Below are positions 1 to 6,144 of a stretch of DNA of 6,144 nt, piece after piece. A program made the position numbers and the translations under genes. Positions within the stretch are counted from its first letter, which is position 1. Every line of letters starts with the position of its first letter. Origin of the DNA: an uncultured Oscillibacter sp. (GTDB lineage Bacteria; Bacillota; Clostridia; Oscillospirales; Oscillospiraceae); assembly GCA_946183715.1 (NCBI GenBank), contig CAMHDB010000120.1:1-6144 (forward strand), read 5' to 3'. The notes under the pieces are model-generated. The model was given only the letters and a program-made list of their open reading frames with translations. It searched no databases and was not told where the DNA came from.

Positions 1-70
1 TAGCCGGGAATTTACGCCTGTGAAGAGTACACGAACTTGTGAGTAGCCGTCCGGTAAAAGCATACTCGTT

Positions 71-88
71 GAAACAGGAATGAAACAG
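71..88 (+). repeat. Direct repeat of GAAACAG upstream of pyk
   Basis: GAAACAG occurs at 71-77 and again at 82-88, 11 bases apart, so the two copies lie on about the same face of the helix. They sit just upstream of the candidate -10 of pyk, where an activator or repressor could bind. No regulator family is recognised from this heptad, and a chance repeat in purine-rich DNA is quite possible. Confidence 0.3.
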
Positions 89-95
89 AAGAGTT

Positions 96-101
96 TATAA
101 C
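96..101 (+). promoter_or_regulatory. Candidate -10 element for pyk
   Basis: TATAAC matches 5 of 6 bases of the sigma-A -10 consensus and lies 31 bases before the pyk start, in the only clearly AT-rich stretch upstream. No good -35 sits 16-18 bases upstream. The nearest, TTGAAA at 69-74, is 21 bases away. The promoter is therefore weak, activator-dependent or wrongly assigned, and the true promoter could lie left of the window. Confidence 0.3.
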
Positions 102-132
102 TTTTTGTAAGTTTTCAGTAACGGAACCGCAT

Positions 133-1587
133 ATGAGACGTACCAAGATTATCTGTACCCTCGGCCCCGCCACCGACAACCCCGACACCCTCCGCGCCCT
201 CATGCTCGGGGGCATGAATGCGGCCCGCTTCAACTTCTCCCACGGCTCCCACGCGGAACACCTCGCGCGCCTACAGGCCTTCGCCGGAATCCGCGACAGT
301 CTGGGCCTCCCCGTCGCCACGGTGCTGGACACCAAGGGCCCCGAAATCCGTATCCGCACTTTCGAGACGAAAAGCATCGACCTCAAGGCCGGCGACATCT
401 TTACCCTGACTTCCCGCGACATCACAGGCAATCAGGGCGTAGTCTCCGTGACGTACCCGAATCTCCCGCGGGAGGTACAGCCCGGACAGCGTATCCTCAT
501 CGACGACGGGCTTGTAGAGCTGGACGTGGAGGAAATCCGCGACACGGAGATTATCTGCAAGGCCGCCAACGCCGGGACACTCTCCGCGAATAAGTCCATT
601 AACATTCCCGGCGTGCATATCAGCCTCCCCGCGCTGACCGAACAGGACGTGTCCGACATCGTTTTCGGCATTCAGAACGATTTCGACTTTATTGCCGCCT
701 CGTTTGTGCGTCAGGCCTCCGACGTGGAGGCAATCCGGAAAGTCCTCCGCGAGAACGGCGGCGAGCGTATGCAGATTATCGCCAAAATCGAGAATCAGGA
801 GGGCGTGGACAACGTCGACGCCATTCTTCAGGCCGCCGACGGTATCATGGTCGCGCGCGGCGATTTGGGCGTCGAAATCCCGGCCTCCCGCGTCCCCGTA
901 CTCCAGAAGCAGATGATTCGCAAGGGCCTACAGGCCGGAAAGCCCGTCGTCACCGCCACGCAGATGTTAGATTCCATGATTCGCAACCCCCGCCCGACGC
1001 GCGCGGAGGTGTCGGACGTGGCCAACGCCGTGTTCGACGGTACCAGTTGCGTCATGCTCTCCGGGGAGACCGCCGCCGGGAAGTACCCCACAGAGGCACT
1101 CGCCGCCATGGACAACATTGTCAGAGAGGCGGAGGGCTCTATCGACTTCTGGAAGCAGTTTCAGGAAAGCGGCATGACGCCCGAGGCCAATATCAACGAC
1201 GCCATCACGCACACCTGCTGTCTGACGGCCAAAGACCTCGACGCCAAGGCGATTCTCACCGCGACGAACTCCGGCCACACGGCGCGTATGATTAGCCGCT
1301 TCCGTCCGGCGTGTCCGATAGCCGCGCTGACGATGTACGAGAAAGTGCGCCGGCAGATGTCGCTCTCGTGGGGCGTGATTCCGTTCCTGACGGGCGAAGT
1401 CAACTCCACCGACCGTATTTTCTCGCTGTCGTCGGAAATCGCGCTGAAAGAGGGTATCGCCAAGGACGGCGAAACAGTCGTGATTACCGCCGGGGTGCCG
1501 CTGGGGCGGAGCGTCGCGACGAACCTGATTAAAGCGCACGTCATCCGCGAGGAAGAAATGTACTTTGCCAAGGCCAATCTGAAATAA
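133..1587 (+). CDS. pyk: Pyruvate kinase
   Basis: This cytosolic enzyme converts phosphoenolpyruvate and ADP to pyruvate and ATP, the last step of glycolysis. The 484-residue product has the full barrel fold: RFNFSHG at 32-38, DTKGPEIR at 66-73, the B domain lid at about 72-165, the catalytic IIAKIEN motif (Lys218, Glu220), ARGDLGVEI with metal ligand Asp244, TATQMLDSM with Thr276, and the SGETAAGKYP stretch near 310-319. The C-terminal regulatory domain (about 350-480) ends in TNLIKAHVI. Length fits the standard family. The extra C-terminal PEP-utiliser-like domain of Bacillus-type enzymes is absent. ATG 133 is the only plausible start, because no ATG, GTG or TTG lies in frame between the TGA at 70-72 and this codon. 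The ribosome site is weak, just GGA at 123-125. Asp83 sits where I would place the K+-linked Glu. A hairpin follows the stop, and the gene converges with mgtE. Confidence 0.97.
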   Translation: MRRTKIICTLGPATDNPDTLRALMLGGMNAARFNFSHGSHAEHLARLQAFAGIRDSLGLPVATVLDTKGPEIRIRTFETKSIDLKAGDIFTLTSRDITGNQGVVSVTYPNLPREVQPGQRILIDDGLVELDVEEIRDTEIICKAANAGTLSANKSINIPGVHISLPALTEQDVSDIVFGIQNDFDFIAASFVRQASDVEAIRKVLRENGGERMQIIAKIENQEGVDNVDAILQAADGIMVARGDLGVEIPASRVPVLQKQMIRKGLQAGKPVVTATQMLDSMIRNPRPTRAEVSDVANAVFDGTSCVMLSGETAAGKYPTEALAAMDNIVREAEGSIDFWKQFQESGMTPEANINDAITHTCCLTAKDLDAKAILTATNSGHTARMISRFRPACPIAALTMYEKVRRQMSLSWGVIPFLTGEVNSTDRIFSLSSEIALKEGIAKDGETVVITAGVPLGRSVATNLIKAHVIREEEMYFAKANLK

Positions 1588-1590
1588 GCG

Positions 1591-1624
1591 AAACGCCCCG
1601 CCCGGTACGCCGGACGGGGCGCTT
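1591..1624. terminator. Hairpin terminator shared by pyk and mgtE
   Basis: The 40-base gap between the convergent stops holds a GC-rich hairpin. Arms 1594-1605 and 1610-1621 pair over 12 positions with a single C-A mismatch, around a TACG loop. AA at 1591-1592 pairs with TT at 1623-1624 beyond one further mismatch. On the plus strand the stem is followed by GCTTTGTT, and on the minus strand by GCGTTTCGCTTATTT, so both T tracts are interrupted. It probably works in both directions as an intrinsic terminator, with only moderate T tracts. Confidence 0.8.
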
Positions 1625-1627
1625 TGT

Positions 1628-3013
1628 TCACACATGGAGTAAGGCCGTGGCAATGCGGAAGTAGATAAAGAGCGAAATGGCGTCGACGATAGTCGTAATA
1701 AACGGGGAGGCCATGACGGCGGGGTCAAAGCCGACGCGTTTCGCGAGCATGGGGAGCGTACAGCCCACGAGTTTCGCGCAGAATACCGTACAGACCATCG
1801 TCAGGCAAATCACCGCCGAGACGAGCGGCGTCACCGACAGATTCCCGAACAGGAAATGGTCAATCAGCATGAGTTTGACGAAATTGCACACGGCCAAAGT
1901 CGCGCCGCAGACCACCGCCACGCGGATTTCCTTCCAGACTACTTTCCCCAAGTCGGAAAACTCGATTTCGTTCAGCGAGATTCCGCGAATCACGGATACG
2001 CTCGACTGGGAACCGCAATTCCCGCCCGTGTCCATCAGCATGGGGATATAGGCCGTCAGGACGGTGACAGCCGCCAAGGCGTCCTCGAATCCGGCGATAA
2101 TCTGCCCCGTGAACGTCGCGGAGACCATCAGGAGCAACAGCCACGGAATACGCGAGCGGAACGTCTCGAACACGCCCGTTTTCAGATAGGGCTTGTCGGA
2201 CGGGAGAATCGCGGCCATTTTTTCGATATCCTCCGTGGTCTCCTCCTGCAATACGTCGATGGCGTCGTCTACGGTGACAATGCCGACGAGGCGCTCTTCC
2301 TTGTCGACGACGGGGAGCGCGAGGAAGTCGTAGCGGCTCAGCGCCCGCGCGACGGCCTCTTGGTCGTCGAGCGTCCGCACGTAGATGAAATTCCGCTCCA
2401 TGATGTCGCCTATAATATCGTCCTCTTCGGCGAGCAGAATTGTCCGGATAGTCAGCATGCCCATGAGGTGCCGCCCCTCGTCGATGACGTAGCAGACGTT
2501 AATCGTCTCCTTGTCGGGGCCCGTGCGGCGAATGCGCTTCAGCGCGTCCTCTACGGTCATGGTGGCGATGAGGTCGACAAACTCCGTTGTCATGATACTC
2601 CCCGCCGAGTCTTCCGGGTACTTGAGGATGTCGTTGATACGCTTCCGGGTGTCGGGGTCGGAATGCTGTAGAATGCGCTTGACGACCCCGGCGGGCATTT
2701 CCTCCACGATGTCTACGGTGTCGTCGAGATAGAGTTCGTCGAGGACTTCTTTCAGTTCGGTATTGGAAAAGCCGCGTATGAGCAATTCCTGCTGGTCGGA
2801 ATCAAGCTCTACGAACACCTCCGCCGCGAGTTCCTTCGGCAACAGCCGGAAAACAAGCGGAATCCGTTCTTCGGGAAGGTCTCCGCATATAGACGCGATG
2901 TCCGCCGCCTCCAACGGGGAGAGTTTGTCGCGCAATTCCGCGTAGCGCTTCTGCTCTACAAGCTCCTCAATCGTCTTGACGAGCTCCGGGCGGTTGGAAT
3001 CCAGTTCAAACAA
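1628..3013 (-). CDS. mgtE: Magnesium transporter MgtE (TTG start)
   Basis: MgtE is a homodimeric inner-membrane Mg2+ channel whose cytosolic domains sense Mg2+ and close the pore. The product (461 residues from TTG 3013) shows the family order: an acidic helical N domain (about 1-125), two CBS domains (about 137-197 and 200-257, the second with LPVVD and GIVTVDD), a connecting plug helix (about 258-285) and a five-helix membrane domain (about 290-459). Signature motifs are MDTGGNCGSQSS near 327-338 and FDPA...SPFITTIVDAISLFIYF near the end. Asp444 matches the pore Asp of the family. A GTG at 3022 would give 464 residues, but it overlaps the GGAGG ribosome site. TTG at 3013 lies 8 bases after that site, so it is preferred. 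Cys333 in GGNCGSQ and several other membrane Cys are visible. The gene is alone, diverges from carA and converges with pyk. Confidence 0.95.
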   Translation of the reverse strand: MFELDSNRPELVKTIEELVEQKRYAELRDKLSPLEAADIASICGDLPEERIPLVFRLLPKELAAEVFVELDSDQQELLIRGFSNTELKEVLDELYLDDTVDIVEEMPAGVVKRILQHSDPDTRKRINDILKYPEDSAGSIMTTEFVDLIATMTVEDALKRIRRTGPDKETINVCYVIDEGRHLMGMLTIRTILLAEEDDIIGDIMERNFIYVRTLDDQEAVARALSRYDFLALPVVDKEERLVGIVTVDDAIDVLQEETTEDIEKMAAILPSDKPYLKTGVFETFRSRIPWLLLLMVSATFTGQIIAGFEDALAAVTVLTAYIPMLMDTGGNCGSQSSVSVIRGISLNEIEFSDLGKVVWKEIRVAVVCGATLAVCNFVKLMLIDHFLFGNLSVTPLVSAVICLTMVCTVFCAKLVGCTLPMLAKRVGFDPAVMASPFITTIVDAISLFIYFRIATALLHV

Positions 3014-3021
3014 AATCGCCA

Positions 3022-3026
3022 CCTCC
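3022..3026 (-). promoter_or_regulatory. Ribosome binding site deciding the mgtE start
   Basis: On the minus strand GGAGG (3026-3022) is followed by eight bases and then TTG (3013-3011). The GTG at 3022-3020 shares its first G with this site, so a ribosome bound here could not start on it. ATT at 3016 would be spaced 5 bases away, but ATT starts are very rare. Confidence 0.8.
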
Positions 3027-3069
3027 GTTTCGGCCTGTGCCGTTATTCCGGGAACGCCCCCCAGCTTTT

Positions 3070-3098
3070 ATTTTATGAAAAAAATGCCCCCGTGTCAA
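3070..3098 (-). promoter_or_regulatory. Sigma-A promoter for mgtE
   Basis: On the minus strand TTGACA (3098-3093), a perfect -35, is followed by a 17-base spacer containing a T7 run and then TAAAAT (3075-3070), a 5 of 6 match to the -10 consensus. Transcription should begin near 3063, giving a leader of about 50 bases to the TTG start. That is too short for the roughly 160-base M-box Mg2+ riboswitch. Confidence 0.88.
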
Positions 3099-3242
3099 CC
3101 CGTGGCGCGGGGACGGTCGGAAACGTTTTTGGAACTCCCCCGGCGGCCCTTTTCCTGTGACAGCGGGGCGCGCGTCGACATTCCGGACGGGATTTCCGGT
3201 CAAATCTGTGGAAAATGACGGGAAATGGAATCGAAAGAACGG

Positions 3243-3270
3243 TTGACTGTCACGGAAAAATCCCTATAAT
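3243..3270 (+). promoter_or_regulatory. Sigma-A promoter for carAB
   Basis: TTGACT (3243-3248) and a perfect TATAAT (3265-3270) are separated by 16 bases. Transcription is expected around 3276-3278, in or just after a GGGG run that is followed by AAAA, leaving a leader of under 30 bases. The leader holds only the ribosome site and shows no attenuator hairpin or PyrR-binding fold. Confidence 0.88.
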
Positions 3271-3287
3271 AATGGGGAAAACCCGAT

Positions 3288-3296
3288 AGGAGGAGG
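3288..3296 (+). promoter_or_regulatory. Ribosome binding site of carA
   Basis: AGGAGGAGG holds two overlapping AGGAGG cores. The second (3291-3296) lies 7 bases before ATG 3304, an ideal spacing, which fixes the carA start and predicts strong translation. Confidence 0.9.
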
Positions 3297-3303
3297 GAAT
3301 CGT

Positions 3304-4422
3304 ATGAAAAAGGGCTGGCTGGTTCTGGAGGACGGACAAACTTTTGAGGGCTTCCGGTTCGGCGCGGAGGCCGATACCGTGGGGGAACTCGTGTTCACGA
3401 CGGGCGTCGTGGGCTACGTCGAGACCCTGACCGACCCCAGCTACGCCGGACAGATTGTCATGCAGACGTATCCGCTGATTGGCAACTACGGCGTCATGCG
3501 GGCGGACTTCGAGGGGGCCTGCGCGGTCAAAGGCTACGTCGTGCGGGAGTTCTGCGACGCGCCGTCCAACTTCCGCACGGACTGCGACCTTGACACGTAT
3601 CTAAAAGAACAGGGCGTCCCGGCCCTGTGCGGACTGGACACCCGCGAGCTGACGCGTATCATCCGGGACAACGGCGTCATGAACGCCGCGATTTGCGATA
3701 CGCCTCCCGCCGACCTGTCGGCGGTGCGCGGCTACCGGATTACGGGTGCCGTGCGCGGCGTGACCTGCGCGGAGATGTCGGTACGCCCTGCGGAAGGACA
3801 ACAGCGCTTCCGCGTCGCGCTCATGGACTACGGCGCGAAACGGAGCATTGCGCGGGAGCTACAGCGTCAGGGCTGTGAAGTGACCGTACTCCCGGCGTCG
3901 GCGTCGGCGGAGGACGTGCTGAACTTGCGCCCCGACGGCGTCATGCTGTCGAACGGCCCCGGCGACCCCGCCGAAAACGTGTGGGAAATCGAGCAGATAC
4001 GGAAACTGCTGGGGAAAATCCCGATTTTCGGTATCTGCCTCGGACACCAGTTGACGGCGCTGGCCGCCGGAGGGCGCACGTATAAACTGAAGTACGGCCA
4101 CCGGGGCGCGAATCAGCCCGTGCGCGAGACCGCCGACGGGCAGTCCGTGGCGCGGACGTACATCACCAGTCAGAACCACGGCTACGCCGTCGACGCCGGG
4201 AGCGTCAAGGCCGGGCGCGTGTCGTTCGTCAACGCCAACGACGGAACCTGTGAGGGCATGGACTACCCCGACTTGGGCGCATTTACGGTGCAGTTCCACC
4301 CGGAGGCCCACGGCGGCCCCGGCGACACCAAGTTTTTGTTTGAGAAGTTCGCCGCGCTCATGAATGGCGGGGCATACATCGGCGGGACTTACGTCAGCGG
4401 TACGAAAGGCGGTGCGCGGTAA
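3304..4422 (+). CDS. carA: Carbamoyl-phosphate synthetase small (glutaminase) subunit
   Basis: CarA hydrolyses glutamine and passes ammonia through a tunnel to CarB, which makes carbamoyl phosphate for pyrimidine and arginine synthesis. The 372-residue product has the CPSase small-chain N domain (about 1-150), with GELVFTTGVVGYVETLTDPSYAGQ-type motifs at 27-50 and the CGLDTRELTRIIRDNG segment at 109-124. A class I glutamine amidotransferase domain follows (about 168-355). The catalytic triad is visible: Cys245 in GICLGHQ, and His332 and Glu334 in QFHPEA. SQNHGYAVD at 289-297 is also family-typical. Length is near the usual 360-380. ATG 3304 follows a strong ribosome site, and the TAA stop (4420-4422) overlaps the carB ATG, so the two are translationally coupled in one operon with the promoter at 3243-3270. 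No truncation or missing key residue is seen. Confidence 0.97.
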   Translation: MKKGWLVLEDGQTFEGFRFGAEADTVGELVFTTGVVGYVETLTDPSYAGQIVMQTYPLIGNYGVMRADFEGACAVKGYVVREFCDAPSNFRTDCDLDTYLKEQGVPALCGLDTRELTRIIRDNGVMNAAICDTPPADLSAVRGYRITGAVRGVTCAEMSVRPAEGQQRFRVALMDYGAKRSIARELQRQGCEVTVLPASASAEDVLNLRPDGVMLSNGPGDPAENVWEIEQIRKLLGKIPIFGICLGHQLTALAAGGRTYKLKYGHRGANQPVRETADGQSVARTYITSQNHGYAVDAGSVKAGRVSFVNANDGTCEGMDYPDLGAFTVQFHPEAHGGPGDTKFLFEKFAALMNGGAYIGGTYVSGTKGGAR

Positions 4423-6144
4423 TGCCGTTGGATAAGAGCATTCGGAAGGTACTCGTTATCGGCTCGGGGCCGATTGTCATCGGACAGGCGGCGGAGTTCG
4501 ACTACGCCGGGACGCAGGCATGCCGGGTCTTGAAAGAGGCCGGAGTGGAAGTCGTGCTGTGCAACTCCAACCCCGCCACGATTATGACCGACCAAGCAAT
4601 GGCCGACGCGATTTATCTGGAGCCGCTGACGCTGGAATCCATCCGGCGCATTATCAAGAAGGAGCGGCCCGACAGTATGCTTGCCTCTCTGGGCGGACAG
4701 ACCGGACTTACTATGGCAATGCAACTGGACAAGGAAGGCTTTCTGGAGGCGAACGGCGTGCGCCTGCTGGGCACAAACGCGGCGGCGATTTCCAAGGCCG
4801 AAGACCGCGAACTGTTCAAGGAAGCTATGGCGGAAATCGGACAGCCCGTCGTGGCGTCGGATATCGCAAGCACGGTTGACGGCGCGCTGGAAGTCGCGGA
4901 GCGGATTGGATACCCGGTCATTGTGCGTCCGGCGTTCACGCTGGGCGGTACGGGCGGCGGCGCGGCCCACTCCCCCGACGAATTGCGCACCATCGCGCAT
5001 ATCGGCCTCGACGCCTCCCCGATACGGCAGATTCTGATTGAACGGGCGATTTTCGGCTGGAAGGAAATCGAGTTCGAGACCATGCGCGACGGCGTGGGCA
5101 ACGTGATTGCGATTTGCTCCATGGAGAACGTCGACCCCGTGGGCATTCACACGGGCGATTCCATCGTTGTGGCCCCGGCGCAGACATTGGCAAACCGCGA
5201 ATTTCAGATGTTGCGCACGGCGGCATTGGAAATCGTCGCGCATTTGGGCGTTGTCGGCGGCTGTAACTGCCAGCTGGCCCTCAACCCCGACAGTTTCGAG
5301 TACGCGGTTATCGAAGTAAACCCACGCGTGTCGCGTTCGTCGGCGCTGGCCTCGAAGGCCACCGGATACCCGATAGCGAAAATTACGACCAAAATCGCCC
5401 TCGGCTACACGCTGGACGAAATCAAGAACGACATCACGGGCAAGACCTGCGCCTGTTTCGAGCCGACCGTAGACTACATCGTGTGCAAAATGCCGAAGTG
5501 GCCCTTTGACAAGTTCGCGGACGCGTCGCGGAAACTGGGCACGCGCATGAAGGCGACGGGCGAAGTCATGTCGATTGCGCCGAGCTTTGAAATGGCGCTC
5601 ATGAAGGCGGTGCGCGGCGCGGAAATCGGCATGGACACCCTCAACCGTCAGGCCGACGACGAGGAAATCCCCGTCCGGGAGCGTCTGGAACGCGTCGACG
5701 ACCACCGACTGTTCACGATTTTCGAGGCGCTCAAAAAGGGCGTCTCCGTGGACGAAATCTACAAGATAACGAAAATCGACCGCTGGTTTGTGTCGAAAAT
5801 CAAGAAGCTGGCGGAGTTCGAGCAGTCCCTGACGCCGGGGACGCTGACCGTAGAGCAGTACGAGGAGGGCAAACGCCTAGGCTACCCCGACACGACGCTT
5901 TTACGTCTGACGGGCGCGGCCAAACTCCCCGAAGCCCCCAAGAGCGCCGTCTACAAGATGGTCGACACCTGCGGCGCGGAGTTCGACGCCGAGACCCCGT
6001 ACTTCTACTCGTCGTTCGATAAAGTCTGTGAGAGCCGGAGCTTTCCGCGTTCGGGCAAGCCCGTCATTATGGTACTGGGTTCCGGGCCTATCCGTATCGG
6101 ACAGGGTATCGAGTTCGACTACTCGTCAGTGCATTGCGTCTGGA
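4422..6144 (+). CDS. carB: Carbamoyl-phosphate synthetase large subunit, 5' part
   Basis: CarB phosphorylates bicarbonate, joins it to ammonia from CarA and phosphorylates the carbamate. The frame is open from ATG 4422 to the window end, giving 574 residues of an expected 1,060-1,080. The N half is complete: VLVIGSGPIVIGQAAEFDYAG near 10-29, then an ATP-grasp domain with Arg129, Arg169, the glycine loop LGGTGGG at about 174-180, Gln284, Glu298 and NPRVSRSSALASKATG at 300-315. Numbering runs almost in step with the E. coli enzyme. The oligomerisation domain fills about 400-545. The second homologous half begins at about 547 with VIMVLGSGPIRIGQGIEFDYSS, repeating the N-terminal motif. The second ATP-grasp and the allosteric domain lie outside the window. 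The start overlaps carA's stop as TAATG, and AAAGGCGG at 4405-4412 inside carA may serve as its ribosome site. Confidence 0.97.
   Translation, partial: MPLDKSIRKVLVIGSGPIVIGQAAEFDYAGTQACRVLKEAGVEVVLCNSNPATIMTDQAMADAIYLEPLTLESIRRIIKKERPDSMLASLGGQTGLTMAMQLDKEGFLEANGVRLLGTNAAAISKAEDRELFKEAMAEIGQPVVASDIASTVDGALEVAERIGYPVIVRPAFTLGGTGGGAAHSPDELRTIAHIGLDASPIRQILIERAIFGWKEIEFETMRDGVGNVIAICSMENVDPVGIHTGDSIVVAPAQTLANREFQMLRTAALEIVAHLGVVGGCNCQLALNPDSFEYAVIEVNPRVSRSSALASKATGYPIAKITTKIALGYTLDEIKNDITGKTCACFEPTVDYIVCKMPKWPFDKFADASRKLGTRMKATGEVMSIAPSFEMALMKAVRGAEIGMDTLNRQADDEEIPVRERLERVDDHRLFTIFEALKKGVSVDEIYKITKIDRWFVSKIKKLAEFEQSLTPGTLTVEQYEEGKRLGYPDTTLLRLTGAAKLPEAPKSAVYKMVDTCGAEFDAETPYFYSSFDKVCESRSFPRSGKPVIMVLGSGPIRIGQGIEFDYSSVHCVW

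Noticed and set aside
967..1728. 253-residue minus-strand open frame across the pyk 3' end and the terminator
   Set aside because: It spans the terminator hairpin and the end of mgtE, is Arg-rich, has no recognisable domain and is opposite a certain gene.
1856..2671. 271-residue plus-strand open frame opposite mgtE
   Set aside because: Its composition mirrors mgtE codons (rich in Arg, His, Asp, Gly), it has no family motif, and mgtE is certain on the other strand.
3099..3242. Search for a small gene, small RNA or riboswitch between the divergent promoters
   Set aside because: No frame with a good start and ribosome site was found, and no extended hairpin followed by a T run. Short repeats such as TTCCGG at 3180-3200 are too brief to support a call.
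4389..5705. 438-residue open frame on the minus strand opposite carB
   Set aside because: It lies wholly opposite the end of carA and carB, reads as Arg/His/Ala/Gly-rich low-quality protein with no recognisable domain, and has no clear ribosome site. Long antisense frames are expected in GC-rich genes.
4422..6144. carB seems truncated, with no stop codon
   Set aside because: The frame is still open at the last base and the second homologous half has just begun, so this is the window edge and not a broken gene.
1..6144. CGGCCG and GGCGCC also seem absent
   Set aside because: Only about four or five of each are expected in this length, so absence here is weak evidence and is not counted with the four well-supported words.

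Overview
The window is a GC-rich (roughly 60 % by eye) bacterial chromosomal segment with four housekeeping genes: pyk (+), mgtE (-), carA (+) and the first 574 codons of carB (+), which runs off the right edge. Strong AGGAGG-type ribosome binding sites, near-consensus sigma-A promoters, a probable TTG start and the protein sequences suggest a high-GC Firmicute, most likely a gut Clostridia lineage of Oscillospirales type. That taxonomic call is an impression from protein resemblance and has not been tested by a search.

Layout. 1-132 is an AT-richer leader with a duplicated GAAACAG heptad and a weak promoter. 133-1587 is pyruvate kinase. 1588-1627 is a hairpin shared by the convergent pyk and mgtE ends. 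1628-3013 (-) is the Mg2+ channel/transporter MgtE. 3014-3303 is a divergent intergenic region with one clear promoter per direction: TTGACA-17-TAAAAT toward mgtE and TTGACT-16-TATAAT toward carA. Both leaders are short, which leaves no room for an M-box riboswitch or a PyrR attenuator. 3304-4422 is carA, and 4422 onward is carB, overlapping carA's stop by one base.

Function. CarA and CarB form glutamine-dependent carbamoyl-phosphate synthetase, which feeds pyrimidine and arginine synthesis. Pyruvate kinase is the last ATP-forming step of glycolysis. MgtE supplies the Mg2+ that both enzymes need, but the genes are in separate transcription units and I infer no dedicated pathway link.

I see no mobile element, CRISPR array, tRNA or rRNA, and no undescribed multi-gene system. 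The striking signal is in word usage. Reading the whole window I found no GATC, GCWGC, CCWGG or GGWCC, although closely related words (GCSGC, CCSGG, CGWCG) are common, and codon choice bends to avoid GATC and GCWGC. This looks like strong restriction-site avoidance involving several specificities, recorded in ordinary housekeeping genes.
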